14,209 bases of DNA. Source: an uncultured Carnobacteriaceae bacterium (GTDB lineage Bacteria; Bacillota; Bacilli; Lactobacillales; Aerococcaceae). Below are positions 6,628 through 14,209 of this stretch, piece after piece. The DNA lies in the NCBI GenBank assembly GCA_938039195.1, contig CALHVK010000005.1, positions 1 to 14,209 on the forward strand, in the 5' to 3' direction. The notes under the pieces are model-generated. The model ran no database searches. It worked only from the letters and a program-made list of their open reading frames with translations, and was not told the DNA's origin. Position 1 is the stretch's first letter, and each line of letters opens with the position of its first letter. The position numbers and the translations under genes are program-made.

Positions 6628-9033
6628 ATGTATGCAAAAGTCATTGTTGATGTTCCTGTCATTCAAGTGAATCGACCGTTTGATTATCATGTCCCTGAAA
6701 AATTGCAAGAGAGTATTGAGGTAGGGATGCGTGTTGCGGTACCGTTTGGTGGAAGAAGCGTATCTGGTTTTGTGTTAGAACTCAGTGATGAATCCACTTT
6801 TGAGGGTGAAGCTAAAGATATTTTGCATTTAATGGATTTAGATCCAGTCTTATCACCAGAAATGATTCGACTAGGAGCACATTTATCAAAGAAGGTTCAT
6901 GCATTCTTGATTCAATGCTACCAAACAATGCTTCCAGCAATGTTGAAGTCGAATTACGAAAAACAATTTGTATTAGTAAATCCACAAGAAAATGAAGATG
7001 TATTTAGAGAAATTTTCCATAACGAGAGAACCTTGTTATATACGGATGAACTTCCTGAAGAACATTTAAAACAATTGATGAAGTTGAAAAAAGAAGGCGC
7101 AGTGGTCATCGAGACACTTGTCAAAGACCGTGCCAAGGTTAAAACAGAAGACTGGATTCGTTTGAATTACATGATGCAAGAATACGAGGAGTTTATCCCT
7201 ACGATTTCTGCTCGTGCGAAGAAGAAAGTAGCACTCTTAAAGACACTCGCTTCGATGGAAGTGATGGAAATCGAAAAGAGACGTTTCTTAGAGGATACAG
7301 ACTTTACAACAGCCGATTTAAAATTTGCGGTAGAACGTAATTGGATTACGATTGTTCAAAAAGAAGTAAATCGGGATCCTTATAAAGGAAGAGTCTTTAA
7401 AAAGAGTGCTCCATTCCAGTTGAATCCTGAACAACAAGTCGCATTTGACCGAGTGAAAGAAGAAGCAATCGATACTGAAACATCGAAAGTATACTTGTTA
7501 GAAGGTGTAACAGGTTCTGGGAAAACAGAAGTGTACTTACAATGGATTGGGGAAGTGATTGAGAAAGGAAAGAGTGCGATGATGCTCGTTCCAGAAATCG
7601 CATTGACTCCTCAAATGGTCGACCGATTCAAATCGCGCTTTGGAGACCGAGTGGCGGTACTTCATAGTGGGTTAAGTGTCGGAGAAAAATACGATGAATG
7701 GCGTAAGATTAAGAATAAGGAAGCAGACATTGTTGTTGGTGCTCGTTCTTCGGTCTTTGCTCCATTAGACAACATCGGAATTATCATTTTAGATGAAGAA
7801 CACGAAGCTACGTATAAACAAGATGAGTCTCCAAGATACCACGCTCGCGATGTAGCGATTTGGCGTGGGGAATATCATCACTGTCCAGTGGTGTTAGGAA
7901 GTGCGACACCAAGTCTTGAGTCTCGTGCGCGTGCACAAAAGGGCGTCTATACGCTTTTGCGATTAACAAAACGTGCAAAGGAGCAACGTTTACCAGAAGT
8001 TCATTTGATTGATATGAGAACGGAATTCGTTCATCAAAAAGGGTCTTTTTCAAAGACATTGCTAGATGCAGTCGAAAAACGATTAGAACGAGGAGAACAA
8101 AGTGTCTTACTCTTAAACCGACGGGGATATTCTTCGTTTGTACTTTGCCGTGATTGCGGAACGGTTTTGGAATGCCCCAATTGTGATATTTCATTAACGC
8201 TTCATATGGATACGAGAAGTATGAAATGTCACTATTGTGGTCATGAAGAGCGAATCCCTAATTTCTGCCCAAAATGTCAAAGTAGACAGATTCGTTATTT
8301 TGGAACAGGAACGCAAAAGGTGCAAGAAGAATTGCAAGAAGTATTCCCAGATGCGCGCATTGTGCGAATGGACGTGGATACGACAAGACGTAAAGGGCAA
8401 CATGAAGCGATTCTGAAACAGTTCGAGAATCAAGAAGCCGATATTTTAATTGGAACTCAGATGATTGCGAAAGGTCTTGATTATCCAAACGTAACGCTTG
8501 TAGGTGTGATTAATGCGGATACAGCGCTGAATATTCCTGACTTTAGAAGTTCGGAAAAAACATTCCAACTACTGACTCAAGTTTCAGGACGTGCAGGGCG
8601 TGGGGATAAACCAGGTGAGGTATTTATCCAAACTTATAACCCAACGCACTACGCGATTCAATTAGCACAAGGTCATCAGTATGAACGATTCTTTGAAACA
8701 GAGATGCGGATGCGTCATATGGCAAATTACCCACCGTACTTCTTTACAACGATGATTACTTTCTCAAGTGAAGATGAAGGAGTGGCGTTGAAGAAAGCCA
8801 TCGAAGTGCATAAGGCGTTAAAAGCGAATGTGTCGCCGAATGCAGTTGTGCTAGGACCGACTGCTAAGTCGATTGCGAGAATGAATAATCGTTATTATTT
8901 CCAAATTATTGTGAAATACAAAAACGAACCGCAACTACAAGAGTTTCTTGAACAACTGATGATGGAAACGCAAGAAGTGGGTACAAAGAAATTACTCATG
9001 ACGATTGATATGGAACCACAACATTTCTTATAG
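6628..9033 (+). CDS. priA: Primosomal protein N', replication-restart DNA helicase PriA
   Basis: PriA recognises stalled forks and D-loops, unwinds DNA 3' to 5' and helps reload the replicative helicase. The 801-residue protein is complete. The N-terminal DNA-binding region is at about 1-105 (RPFDYHVP at 16-23), then a winged-helix-like part. The helicase core has Walker A GVTGSGKT (293-300), DEEH (389-392) and GSATPS (424-429). Eight cysteines in four CxxC pairs (507/510, 516/519, 534/537, 547/550) form the two-zinc module inserted in the second helicase lobe, where QVSGRAGRG lies. ATG 6628 is chosen because GGAGGT (6615-6620) lies 7 bases upstream and MYAKVIVDVP matches the family N-terminus. 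It heads a five-gene operon, and fmt's ribosome binding site overlaps its stop codon. Confidence 0.98.
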   Translation: MYAKVIVDVPVIQVNRPFDYHVPEKLQESIEVGMRVAVPFGGRSVSGFVLELSDESTFEGEAKDILHLMDLDPVLSPEMIRLGAHLSKKVHAFLIQCYQTMLPAMLKSNYEKQFVLVNPQENEDVFREIFHNERTLLYTDELPEEHLKQLMKLKKEGAVVIETLVKDRAKVKTEDWIRLNYMMQEYEEFIPTISARAKKKVALLKTLASMEVMEIEKRRFLEDTDFTTADLKFAVERNWITIVQKEVNRDPYKGRVFKKSAPFQLNPEQQVAFDRVKEEAIDTETSKVYLLEGVTGSGKTEVYLQWIGEVIEKGKSAMMLVPEIALTPQMVDRFKSRFGDRVAVLHSGLSVGEKYDEWRKIKNKEADIVVGARSSVFAPLDNIGIIILDEEHEATYKQDESPRYHARDVAIWRGEYHHCPVVLGSATPSLESRARAQKGVYTLLRLTKRAKEQRLPEVHLIDMRTEFVHQKGSFSKTLLDAVEKRLERGEQSVLLLNRRGYSSFVLCRDCGTVLECPNCDISLTLHMDTRSMKCHYCGHEERIPNFCPKCQSRQIRYFGTGTQKVQEELQEVFPDARIVRMDVDTTRRKGQHEAILKQFENQEADILIGTQMIAKGLDYPNVTLVGVINADTALNIPDFRSSEKTFQLLTQVSGRAGRGDKPGEVFIQTYNPTHYAIQLAQGHQYERFFETEMRMRHMANYPPYFFTTMITFSSEDEGVALKKAIEVHKALKANVSPNAVVLGPTAKSIARMNNRYYFQIIVKYKNEPQLQEFLEQLMMETQEVGTKKLLMTIDMEPQHFL

Positions 9034-9042
9034 AGGTGAAAA

Positions 9043-9999
9043 ATGAAGAAAGTTATTTTTATGGGAACGCCTGAGTTTTCAACAGGTGTTTTGAAACGAT
9101 TAATTGATGAAGAAACAGTTGAAGTGATTGCGGTTGTGACACAACCAGACCGTGCAGTTGGACGTAAGAAGGTGATTACACCAACTCCTGTGAAGGTTGT
9201 TGCATTGGAGCATGATATTCCTGTTTATCAACCAGAAAAATTAAGTGGGTCGCAGGAATTGGAAGAGTTGATGCAACTAGATGCAGATTTAATTGTAACA
9301 GCAGCTTATGGTCAATTCTTGCCAACGAAGTTTTTAAACTTCCCACGTTTTGGTGCGGTGAACGTTCACGCGTCATTACTTCCAAAATATCGTGGAGGAG
9401 CGCCAATTCATTACGCGATTATGAATGGGGACAAAGAAACTGGCGTAACCATTATGCGTATGGTTGCGAAGATGGATGCGGGTGCGATTATTTCACAACG
9501 CGCTATTCCAATTACTGGTGAAGATGACGTTGCTAGTATGTTTGAAAAATTAAGCGTCGTCGGAGCAGACTTACTGATTGAAACCTTACCAGCGTTATTT
9601 GCTGGAACGATTACTGAAGTGGAGCAAGATGAAGCGCTAGTATCGTTCTCTCCAAATATTTCAAGAGAGCAAGAACAAATTGATTGGAATAAAACGGCGA
9701 GTGAAGTAGATTGCTTCGTTCGTGGGTTACGTCCATGGCCAACGTCTTTTACGATTTTAAATGGGAATCGTGTGAAGATGTGGGGAGTTGCTCTAACGGA
9801 TAAACAAACTACTAAAGCACCAGGAAGCTTATTTGTAGAAGGTGGGCGCCTATATGTGGCTTGTGGAGGCGGAACTGTCCTTGAGATTACACGTCTTCAA
9901 CCAGCAGGAAAAGCTCAAATGGATGCGAAGGCGTTTATGAACGGATTTTCAGAATGGTTGAAGAACGATGCCGTTTTTGAGGGGTTAAACCATGAGTAA
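9043..9999 (+). CDS. fmt: Methionyl-tRNA formyltransferase
   Basis: Fmt transfers a formyl group from 10-formyltetrahydrofolate to Met-tRNAfMet, preparing the initiator tRNA for bacterial translation. The 318 residues are full length. The N-terminal Rossmann-type formyltransferase domain has MGTPEFS (7-13), the active-site Asn107 and His109 in AVNVHASLLPKYRGGAPI (105-122) and the catalytic Asp145 in KMDAGAI. The C-terminal OB-like tRNA-binding domain runs from about 205, with RGLRPWPTSFT. AGAGGTG overlapping the priA stop gives the ribosome binding site. The gene overlaps rsmB by 8 bases. The deformylase gene that sits before fmt in Bacillus is absent here. Confidence 0.98.
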   Translation: MKKVIFMGTPEFSTGVLKRLIDEETVEVIAVVTQPDRAVGRKKVITPTPVKVVALEHDIPVYQPEKLSGSQELEELMQLDADLIVTAAYGQFLPTKFLNFPRFGAVNVHASLLPKYRGGAPIHYAIMNGDKETGVTIMRMVAKMDAGAIISQRAIPITGEDDVASMFEKLSVVGADLLIETLPALFAGTITEVEQDEALVSFSPNISREQEQIDWNKTASEVDCFVRGLRPWPTSFTILNGNRVKMWGVALTDKQTTKAPGSLFVEGGRLYVACGGGTVLEITRLQPAGKAQMDAKAFMNGFSEWLKNDAVFEGLNHE

Positions 10000-11314
10000 T
10001 GTACGTGACATTTGCGTAGAATTATTAACGAATGTAGAAAAGAATCAAGCATACTCGACGGTCGCGTTTCAAAATGTGTTACAAAAACATCAATTGGATG
10101 CAAGAGATAGAGGATTATTAACGGAACTATTCTACGGAACTATTCAACGTAAATTGACATTAGACTTCTATTTAAAACCATTTGTCGAGAAGCAAAAGAA
10201 AATGGAACTTTGGGTACGCAGTTTACTACGAATGACGGTATACCAAATGGCGTATCTTGACCGTGTCCCAGATCGCGCAGCCATTTATGAAGCAGTTCAG
10301 ATTGCTAAGAAACGTGGTCATCAAGGAATTGCGAAATTCGTGAATGGTGTCCTTAGAAATGTTCAACGTGCTGGATTCGATGGAGTTTCTTCTATTAAAG
10401 ATGAACGTGAACGTTTGAGTGTTGAATATAGTATGCCACGCTGGATTGTAGATTTATTATTTGAACAATATGGGGAAGAAGCTAGAGAAATTTTCCCAAG
10501 TTTAAATATTGCGCCACATTTAAGCGCGCGTGTTCAAAATCCAAATATGTCCATTCAAGAAGCACAAACTCTTCTAAATGAAGAAGGCGTAACGGTTCAG
10601 CCTAGTCAGTTGTCTCCGCGCGCAGTTATTGTCGAAGAAGGAGATTTACTGCAATCAAAAGCGTTCAAAGAGGGAATCGTAACGGTACAAGATGAGTCTT
10701 CCTCATTAGTGGCTCAAGTAGGTGGATTGCAACCTGGAGATAAAGTGCTTGATACTTGTGCTGCTCCTGGAGGGAAAACCACTCATTTTGCGAGCTATTT
10801 AATAGCCGAAGAGGGGGGGCTAGTAGAAGCGCTGGATTTACATGAAAATAAATTACGTAAAATCCATCAAAATGCTAAACGCCTAGGAGTAGAAGATCGT
10901 ATTCATACACATGCTCTTGATGCTAGAAAAGCAAAAGAGTTATTTAAAGAAGAAAGTTTTGATGCGGTATTTGTGGATGCTCCGTGCTCAGGTTTAGGTC
11001 TGATGCGACGTAAGCCAGATATAAAATATACAAAAAATAGTGAAGATTTAACAAAATTAACAAAAATACAGTTGGAAATTTTGTCTTCAATTGCTACAAT
11101 GGTAAAGAAAGGTGGAAAACTGATTTATTCTACTTGTACAATTAACAAGGGAGAAAACGAAGAAGTAGTCCACAGCTTTTTAGAAGGGCATCCGGAATTT
11201 GAGGTGCAACCAATCGAAGAATTTGGTTGTACAATGGAGAGTCCGATGCTTACTATTCTACCGCATGAATATCATACGGATGGATTTTTCATCGCAAGGA
11301 TGGTAAGAAAATAA
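9992..11314 (+). CDS. rsmB: 16S rRNA (cytosine-967-C5) methyltransferase
   Basis: RsmB (Sun/Fmu) methylates C967 of 16S rRNA with S-adenosylmethionine. The 440-residue protein has a NusB-like RNA-binding domain (about 1-130, with LLTELFYGTIQRKLTLD), a linking region and a Rossmann methyltransferase domain from about 240. The SAM motif CAAPGGKTTH is at 256-265. The two conserved cysteines are Cys332 in DAPCSGLG and Cys382 in YSTCTINKGENEE. GAGGGG (9979-9984) inside fmt lies 7 bases before ATG, and the genes overlap in different frames, so coupling is likely. Odd points: a G7 run at 10813-10819 within an intact frame, and a shift in the second half towards A-rich codons including ATA, which is rare in neighbouring genes. 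Confidence 0.97.
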   Translation: MSNVRDICVELLTNVEKNQAYSTVAFQNVLQKHQLDARDRGLLTELFYGTIQRKLTLDFYLKPFVEKQKKMELWVRSLLRMTVYQMAYLDRVPDRAAIYEAVQIAKKRGHQGIAKFVNGVLRNVQRAGFDGVSSIKDERERLSVEYSMPRWIVDLLFEQYGEEAREIFPSLNIAPHLSARVQNPNMSIQEAQTLLNEEGVTVQPSQLSPRAVIVEEGDLLQSKAFKEGIVTVQDESSSLVAQVGGLQPGDKVLDTCAAPGGKTTHFASYLIAEEGGLVEALDLHENKLRKIHQNAKRLGVEDRIHTHALDARKAKELFKEESFDAVFVDAPCSGLGLMRRKPDIKYTKNSEDLTKLTKIQLEILSSIATMVKKGGKLIYSTCTINKGENEEVVHSFLEGHPEFEVQPIEEFGCTMESPMLTILPHEYHTDGFFIARMVRK

Positions 11315-11334
11315 TTCGCAACAGGAGGAAAAAT

Positions 11335-12084
11335 ATGAAGATAGCCATCAAGAGTGACGTCGGCCAGAGACGTACCGTAAATGAAGATGCTGCCGGATAT
11401 TTTTTGAATACTCAAAACGTACCGATGATCGTCGTATGTGATGGAATTGGTGGGCATAATGCTGGGGATGTAGCAAGTGCTATGGCATTATCGCATTTGG
11501 GAAAACGTTGGGAAGAAGAAAGTATTACGGATACAGAAGCCGCTTATCAATGGCTCGTTAAAAATATTCAGGCCGAAAATGATCGTATTTTTCAAAAAGC
11601 GAATCAATATCGTGAGCTAGATGGTATGGGAACTACTCTTGTTGTAGCAGTCATCATTGGTTCTGAATTGTTAATTGCTAACGTTGGTGATAGCCGTGCT
11701 TATTTGTATCGCAATTTTCAAATTAAACAATTAACTGAAGATCATACACTCGTACAAGAGCTTCTTAAATCAGGGGAAATTACAGAGGAAGAAGCTAAGA
11801 GTCATCCACAAAGAAATATTGTAACGCAGTCTTTAGGAATTACACTCAATGTTCAAATTGATTTTGTAAGAGTGAGCCTGAAGAACGAAGATACGATTTT
11901 CCTTTGTTCAGATGGTCTGTCAAATATGATTGAAGATCAATATATTAAAGAGATTTTAGGGAATTATTCAGATGTAGAAACTCAGGCGATTAAAGCTGTA
12001 GAGGCTGCAAATGAAGCTGGTGGTCGTGATAATATCACAGTTGCGATTGCAAAATATATTGCTAGGGAGGAGGTAGAACAATGA
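11335..12084 (+). CDS. stp: PP2C-family protein Ser/Thr phosphatase, partner of the PASTA kinase
   Basis: This phosphatase (PrpC/Stp/IreP type) reverses phosphorylation by the kinase encoded next to it. The 249-residue cytoplasmic protein has all metal-binding PP2C motifs: SDVGQRRTVNED (7-18), VCDGIGGHNAGD (34-45, Asp36), NVGDSRAYLYR (116-126), CSDGLSN (191-197, Asp193) and GGRDNITV (229-236, Asp232). A perfect AGGAGG (11323-11328) stands 6 bases before ATG. The stop codon overlaps the kinase start (ATGA), so the two are made together. No transmembrane segment is seen. Confidence 0.97.
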   Translation: MKIAIKSDVGQRRTVNEDAAGYFLNTQNVPMIVVCDGIGGHNAGDVASAMALSHLGKRWEEESITDTEAAYQWLVKNIQAENDRIFQKANQYRELDGMGTTLVVAVIIGSELLIANVGDSRAYLYRNFQIKQLTEDHTLVQELLKSGEITEEEAKSHPQRNIVTQSLGITLNVQIDFVRVSLKNEDTIFLCSDGLSNMIEDQYIKEILGNYSDVETQAIKAVEAANEAGGRDNITVAIAKYIAREEVEQ

Positions 12085-14048
12085 TTGAACCAGGGAAAAC
12101 AGTCGGTGGACGTTATAAAATCAAGTCTCATGTAGGGACCGGTGGAATGGCCACTGTATACTTAGCGCAAGATTTAATTCTAGAAAGACCCGTGGCACTG
12201 AAAGTATTACGTTTAGACTTCCGTACAAATGATGCAGCCATGAGACGTTTTCAAAGAGAAGCACAATCTGCAACTCAATTGATTCATCCAAACATTGTGA
12301 GTGTGTATGATGTTGGAGAAGAAAATGGTACCAATTATATTGTAATGGAATATGTCGAAGGAACGGATTTGAAAGAGTACATTCGTGAAAGAGGGCCACT
12401 TCCTCCACGCGAAGCTGTTCGTATTATGACGCAAGTGATTTCTGCGATTGCAGCGGCTCATCAAAACCGAATCATCCATAGAGACATCAAACCTCAAAAT
12501 ATTCTTATTGATAAAAATGGAAATGTGAAGATTACGGACTTTGGAATTGCGATTGCACTTTCTGAAACGTCATTGACACAAACGAACACATTGCTTGGTT
12601 CGGTGCATTATTTATCTCCTGAACAAGCAAGAGGTGGAATGGCAACCATTCGCACAGATATTTACGCATTAGGAATTGTGTTGTACGAGTTACTCGTTGG
12701 AGAAGTTCCGTTTGAAGGGGAATCTGCTGTTTCCATTGCGTTGAAACATTTCCAAGAACCGCTTCCTCGTATTTCACTCATGTTACCAACCGTTCCGCAA
12801 AGCTTAGAGAATGTAGTTCTAAAAGCGACAGCAAAAGAACCACTTGATCGCTATAGCAATTGCGAAGAAATGTTGGAAGATTTACAAACATGCTTGAGTC
12901 CTGAACGCTTACACGAACCGATGTTTAAACCGACTGCTTTTAGTCAGGAAACAAAGGTGTTACAACCAATTGCAACAGGACCAATCCCTCGTAAGGTACC
13001 AGCAACAAGTAAAGAAGTTCCTGAAATTCAATTTGACGAAGAAAAGAAAGTCGTCGAAGAGAAGCCAAAGAAGAAAAAAAGAAAATGGCCATGGATTTTA
13101 TTATTACTATTCTTACTGATTAGTGGTGTAGGAATTTATGCATTTATTCAATCTTCTCCAAAAGATGTGAAAGTTCCAGACGTAACGAATCTTACTGAAG
13201 CAGATGCAAAAGTAAAACTAGCAGATGCTAATCTTGAAGTGTCGGATGTCCAAAAGGTGAAGTCGGATACGGTTGAAGAAGGAAAAGTCGTTGAGACGAA
13301 TCCTAAAGCAGGAAGTTCTGTAAAAGAAAAATCTAAAGTTGTATTAAAAGTAAGTGCTGGAAAAGATACCGTTGAAGTCGGAGATTATAAAGGCAAGACT
13401 TTTGATGAAGCTAAAGCAGCCTTGCAAAAATTAGGGATTGCAGTAGAGAAAAAAGATAGTTATTCAGATACTGTAGAATCAGGAAAGGTAATGGAACAAA
13501 GTGTTGCTAAAGGGGAAAAAGTAGTTGCCAAAGATACGAAGATGGTTTTAACCGTGTCTAAAGGAAAAGAGCCAGTAACGCTCATTAACTTAAAAGGTTA
13601 TTCACGATCGGGAGTTGAAGAGTACGCGAAAGAGCATGGGTTGAAGTTACAAATTTCAGAAGAAAATAGTAATGAAACTGCGGATACTGTTATTAAACAA
13701 TCTCCGGCTGAAGGTACAGCTCTTAAAAAAGGAGATACTTTAACAGTTGTCATTTCAAAAGGAAAAGGGGAACGAGTAGTGTCTCGTCAATTTACGATTC
13801 CTTATGAAGCGAAGAAGACAAACAATAATAATGCGAACTCAGGGTCAAACACCCAAGAAGCAAAACAAAATACAGTTGAAATCTTTATCCAAGATGCAAA
13901 CAACAATATAAATACTGCTTATCGTACATTTAAGATTTCTGAGAACACAACTGTAACGATTGATTTTACGTTTAACAATCAAGTTCCAAGTGGTAAATAC
14001 ATCATTAAAAGAGATGGTGTAGCAATCGATACAGGAGTCGTACAATAA
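12081..14048 (+). CDS. Membrane Ser/Thr protein kinase with three PASTA repeats
   Basis: A PrkC/Stk/IreK-type kinase that senses peptidoglycan or lipid II outside the cell and phosphorylates cell-wall and division proteins inside. The kinase domain (about 11-270) is complete: glycine loop GTGGMATVY (19-27), Lys41, Glu60, catalytic HRDIKPQN (133-140), DFG (153-155), a Thr-rich activation loop (164-172) and SPEQ (179-182). A basic juxtamembrane stretch KPKKKKRK (328-335) precedes the single transmembrane helix (about 336-356). Three PASTA repeats follow (about 361-427, 428-495, 496-562), then a polar Asn-rich linker (580-597) and a beta-rich C-terminal region (598-655) that is not PASTA. The GGAGGAGG site lies inside stp. 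Names used for this gene include prkC, stkP and pknB. It is the last gene of the operon. Confidence 0.97.
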   Translation: MIEPGKTVGGRYKIKSHVGTGGMATVYLAQDLILERPVALKVLRLDFRTNDAAMRRFQREAQSATQLIHPNIVSVYDVGEENGTNYIVMEYVEGTDLKEYIRERGPLPPREAVRIMTQVISAIAAAHQNRIIHRDIKPQNILIDKNGNVKITDFGIAIALSETSLTQTNTLLGSVHYLSPEQARGGMATIRTDIYALGIVLYELLVGEVPFEGESAVSIALKHFQEPLPRISLMLPTVPQSLENVVLKATAKEPLDRYSNCEEMLEDLQTCLSPERLHEPMFKPTAFSQETKVLQPIATGPIPRKVPATSKEVPEIQFDEEKKVVEEKPKKKKRKWPWILLLLFLLISGVGIYAFIQSSPKDVKVPDVTNLTEADAKVKLADANLEVSDVQKVKSDTVEEGKVVETNPKAGSSVKEKSKVVLKVSAGKDTVEVGDYKGKTFDEAKAALQKLGIAVEKKDSYSDTVESGKVMEQSVAKGEKVVAKDTKMVLTVSKGKEPVTLINLKGYSRSGVEEYAKEHGLKLQISEENSNETADTVIKQSPAEGTALKKGDTLTVVISKGKGERVVSRQFTIPYEAKKTNNNNANSGSNTQEAKQNTVEIFIQDANNNINTAYRTFKISENTTVTIDFTFNNQVPSGKYIIKRDGVAIDTGVVQ

Positions 14049-14058
14049 GGAAAATAAT

Positions 14059-14092
14059 AGAGTCTAGGTTCTTGTAACCTAGGCTCTTTTTT
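14059..14092 (+). terminator. Strong Rho-independent terminator after the kinase gene
   Basis: A 12-bp stem, AGAGTCTAGGTT against AACCTAGGCTCT with one U-G pair, has a CTTGT loop and a run of six T. It closes the priA-stk operon; in Bacillus the transcript would continue into rsgA. Confidence 0.95.
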
Positions 14093-14141
14093 GAATTTTT
14101 ATAGAAGAAAAAAATATCTAAAAAGATCTTATTCATTTCAG

Positions 14142-14170
14142 TTGAAATTGGTTATCAGTTATGATAAATT
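14142..14170 (+). promoter_or_regulatory. Candidate promoter for a gene right of the window
   Basis: TTGAAA (14142-14147) and TAAATT (14165-14170) are 17 bases apart. A better-looking TATGAT at 14160-14165 has no suitable -35 at the right distance. The predicted start point falls just before the palindrome at 14184. Confidence 0.4.
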
Positions 14171-14183
14171 AATATCACTGTTG

Positions 14184-14197
14184 AGCGAACGTTCGCT
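14184..14197. promoter_or_regulatory. Perfect 14-bp palindromic operator, TetR-family type
   Basis: AGCGAAC followed by GTTCGCT is a perfect dyad, GC-rich in a very AT-rich stretch, located just downstream of a candidate promoter. A CGAACGTTCG-like core is the kind of site bound by TetR/AcrR repressors, often the regulator's own promoter. The regulated gene is outside the window. Confidence 0.55.
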
Positions 14198-14209
14198 TAT
14201 AAAACAGTT

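Noticed and set aside
7808..8488. Three overlapping minus-strand open frames inside priA
   Set aside because: They are antisense to the conserved helicase core and zinc module of PriA.
13161..13767. Repeat structure in the 3' part of the kinase gene
   Set aside because: It is explained by three diverged PASTA domains at protein level; there are no near-identical DNA repeats suggesting recombination or a CRISPR.
1..14209. An undescribed defence, mobile or biosynthetic system
   Set aside because: All substantial open frames belong to recognisable housekeeping or common accessory families; no transposase, integrase, attachment site, repeat array, tRNA or rRNA was seen.

Overview
The window reads as a stretch of chromosomal core genome from a low-GC Gram-positive bacterium, most likely of the order Lactobacillales. 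The grounds are AT-rich DNA, strong AGGAGG-type ribosome binding sites, simple Rho-independent terminators, and the order gmk-rpoZ-priA-fmt-rsmB-stp-stk. In Bacillus, coaBC lies between rpoZ and priA and a deformylase gene lies between priA and fmt; both are absent here, as in streptococci and relatives. The C-terminus of the kinase resembles enterococcal/carnobacterial PASTA kinases as I remember them, but I cannot name a genus.

All eleven genes are on the + strand. Positions 2-1213 hold the 3' two thirds of typA (bipA), a ribosome-associated GTPase, closed by a strong terminator. Positions 1214-1503 are a non-coding gap with a perfect 26-bp palindrome and possible debris of decayed genes. 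A membrane-anchored alpha/beta hydrolase follows (1504-2235) with its own terminator. Next come two overlapping genes, a Gfo/Idh/MocA oxidoreductase and an HD-domain phosphohydrolase (2329-3956), then a terminator, then a singly transcribed MATE efflux gene (4054-5421). These are the accessory genes of the window.

From 5560 the housekeeping block begins. gmk and rpoZ form one unit with a promoter before and a terminator after. priA then starts from a near-perfect extended -10 promoter and leads a compact operon priA-fmt-rsmB-stp-stk (6628-14048), with gene spacings from 20 bases down to overlaps, closed by a strong terminator at 14059-14092. The operon links replication restart, initiator-tRNA formylation, 16S rRNA methylation and the Ser/Thr phosphatase/PASTA-kinase pair that senses cell-wall state.

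The last 110 bases carry a candidate promoter and a TetR-type palindromic operator for a gene outside the window.

I see no mobile element, CRISPR array, tRNA, rRNA or defence system, and no convincing undescribed system. The points most worth a second look are the two palindromic operators, the decayed intergenic material after typA, a G7 tract with a codon-usage shift in rsmB, and the non-PASTA C-terminal domain of the kinase.
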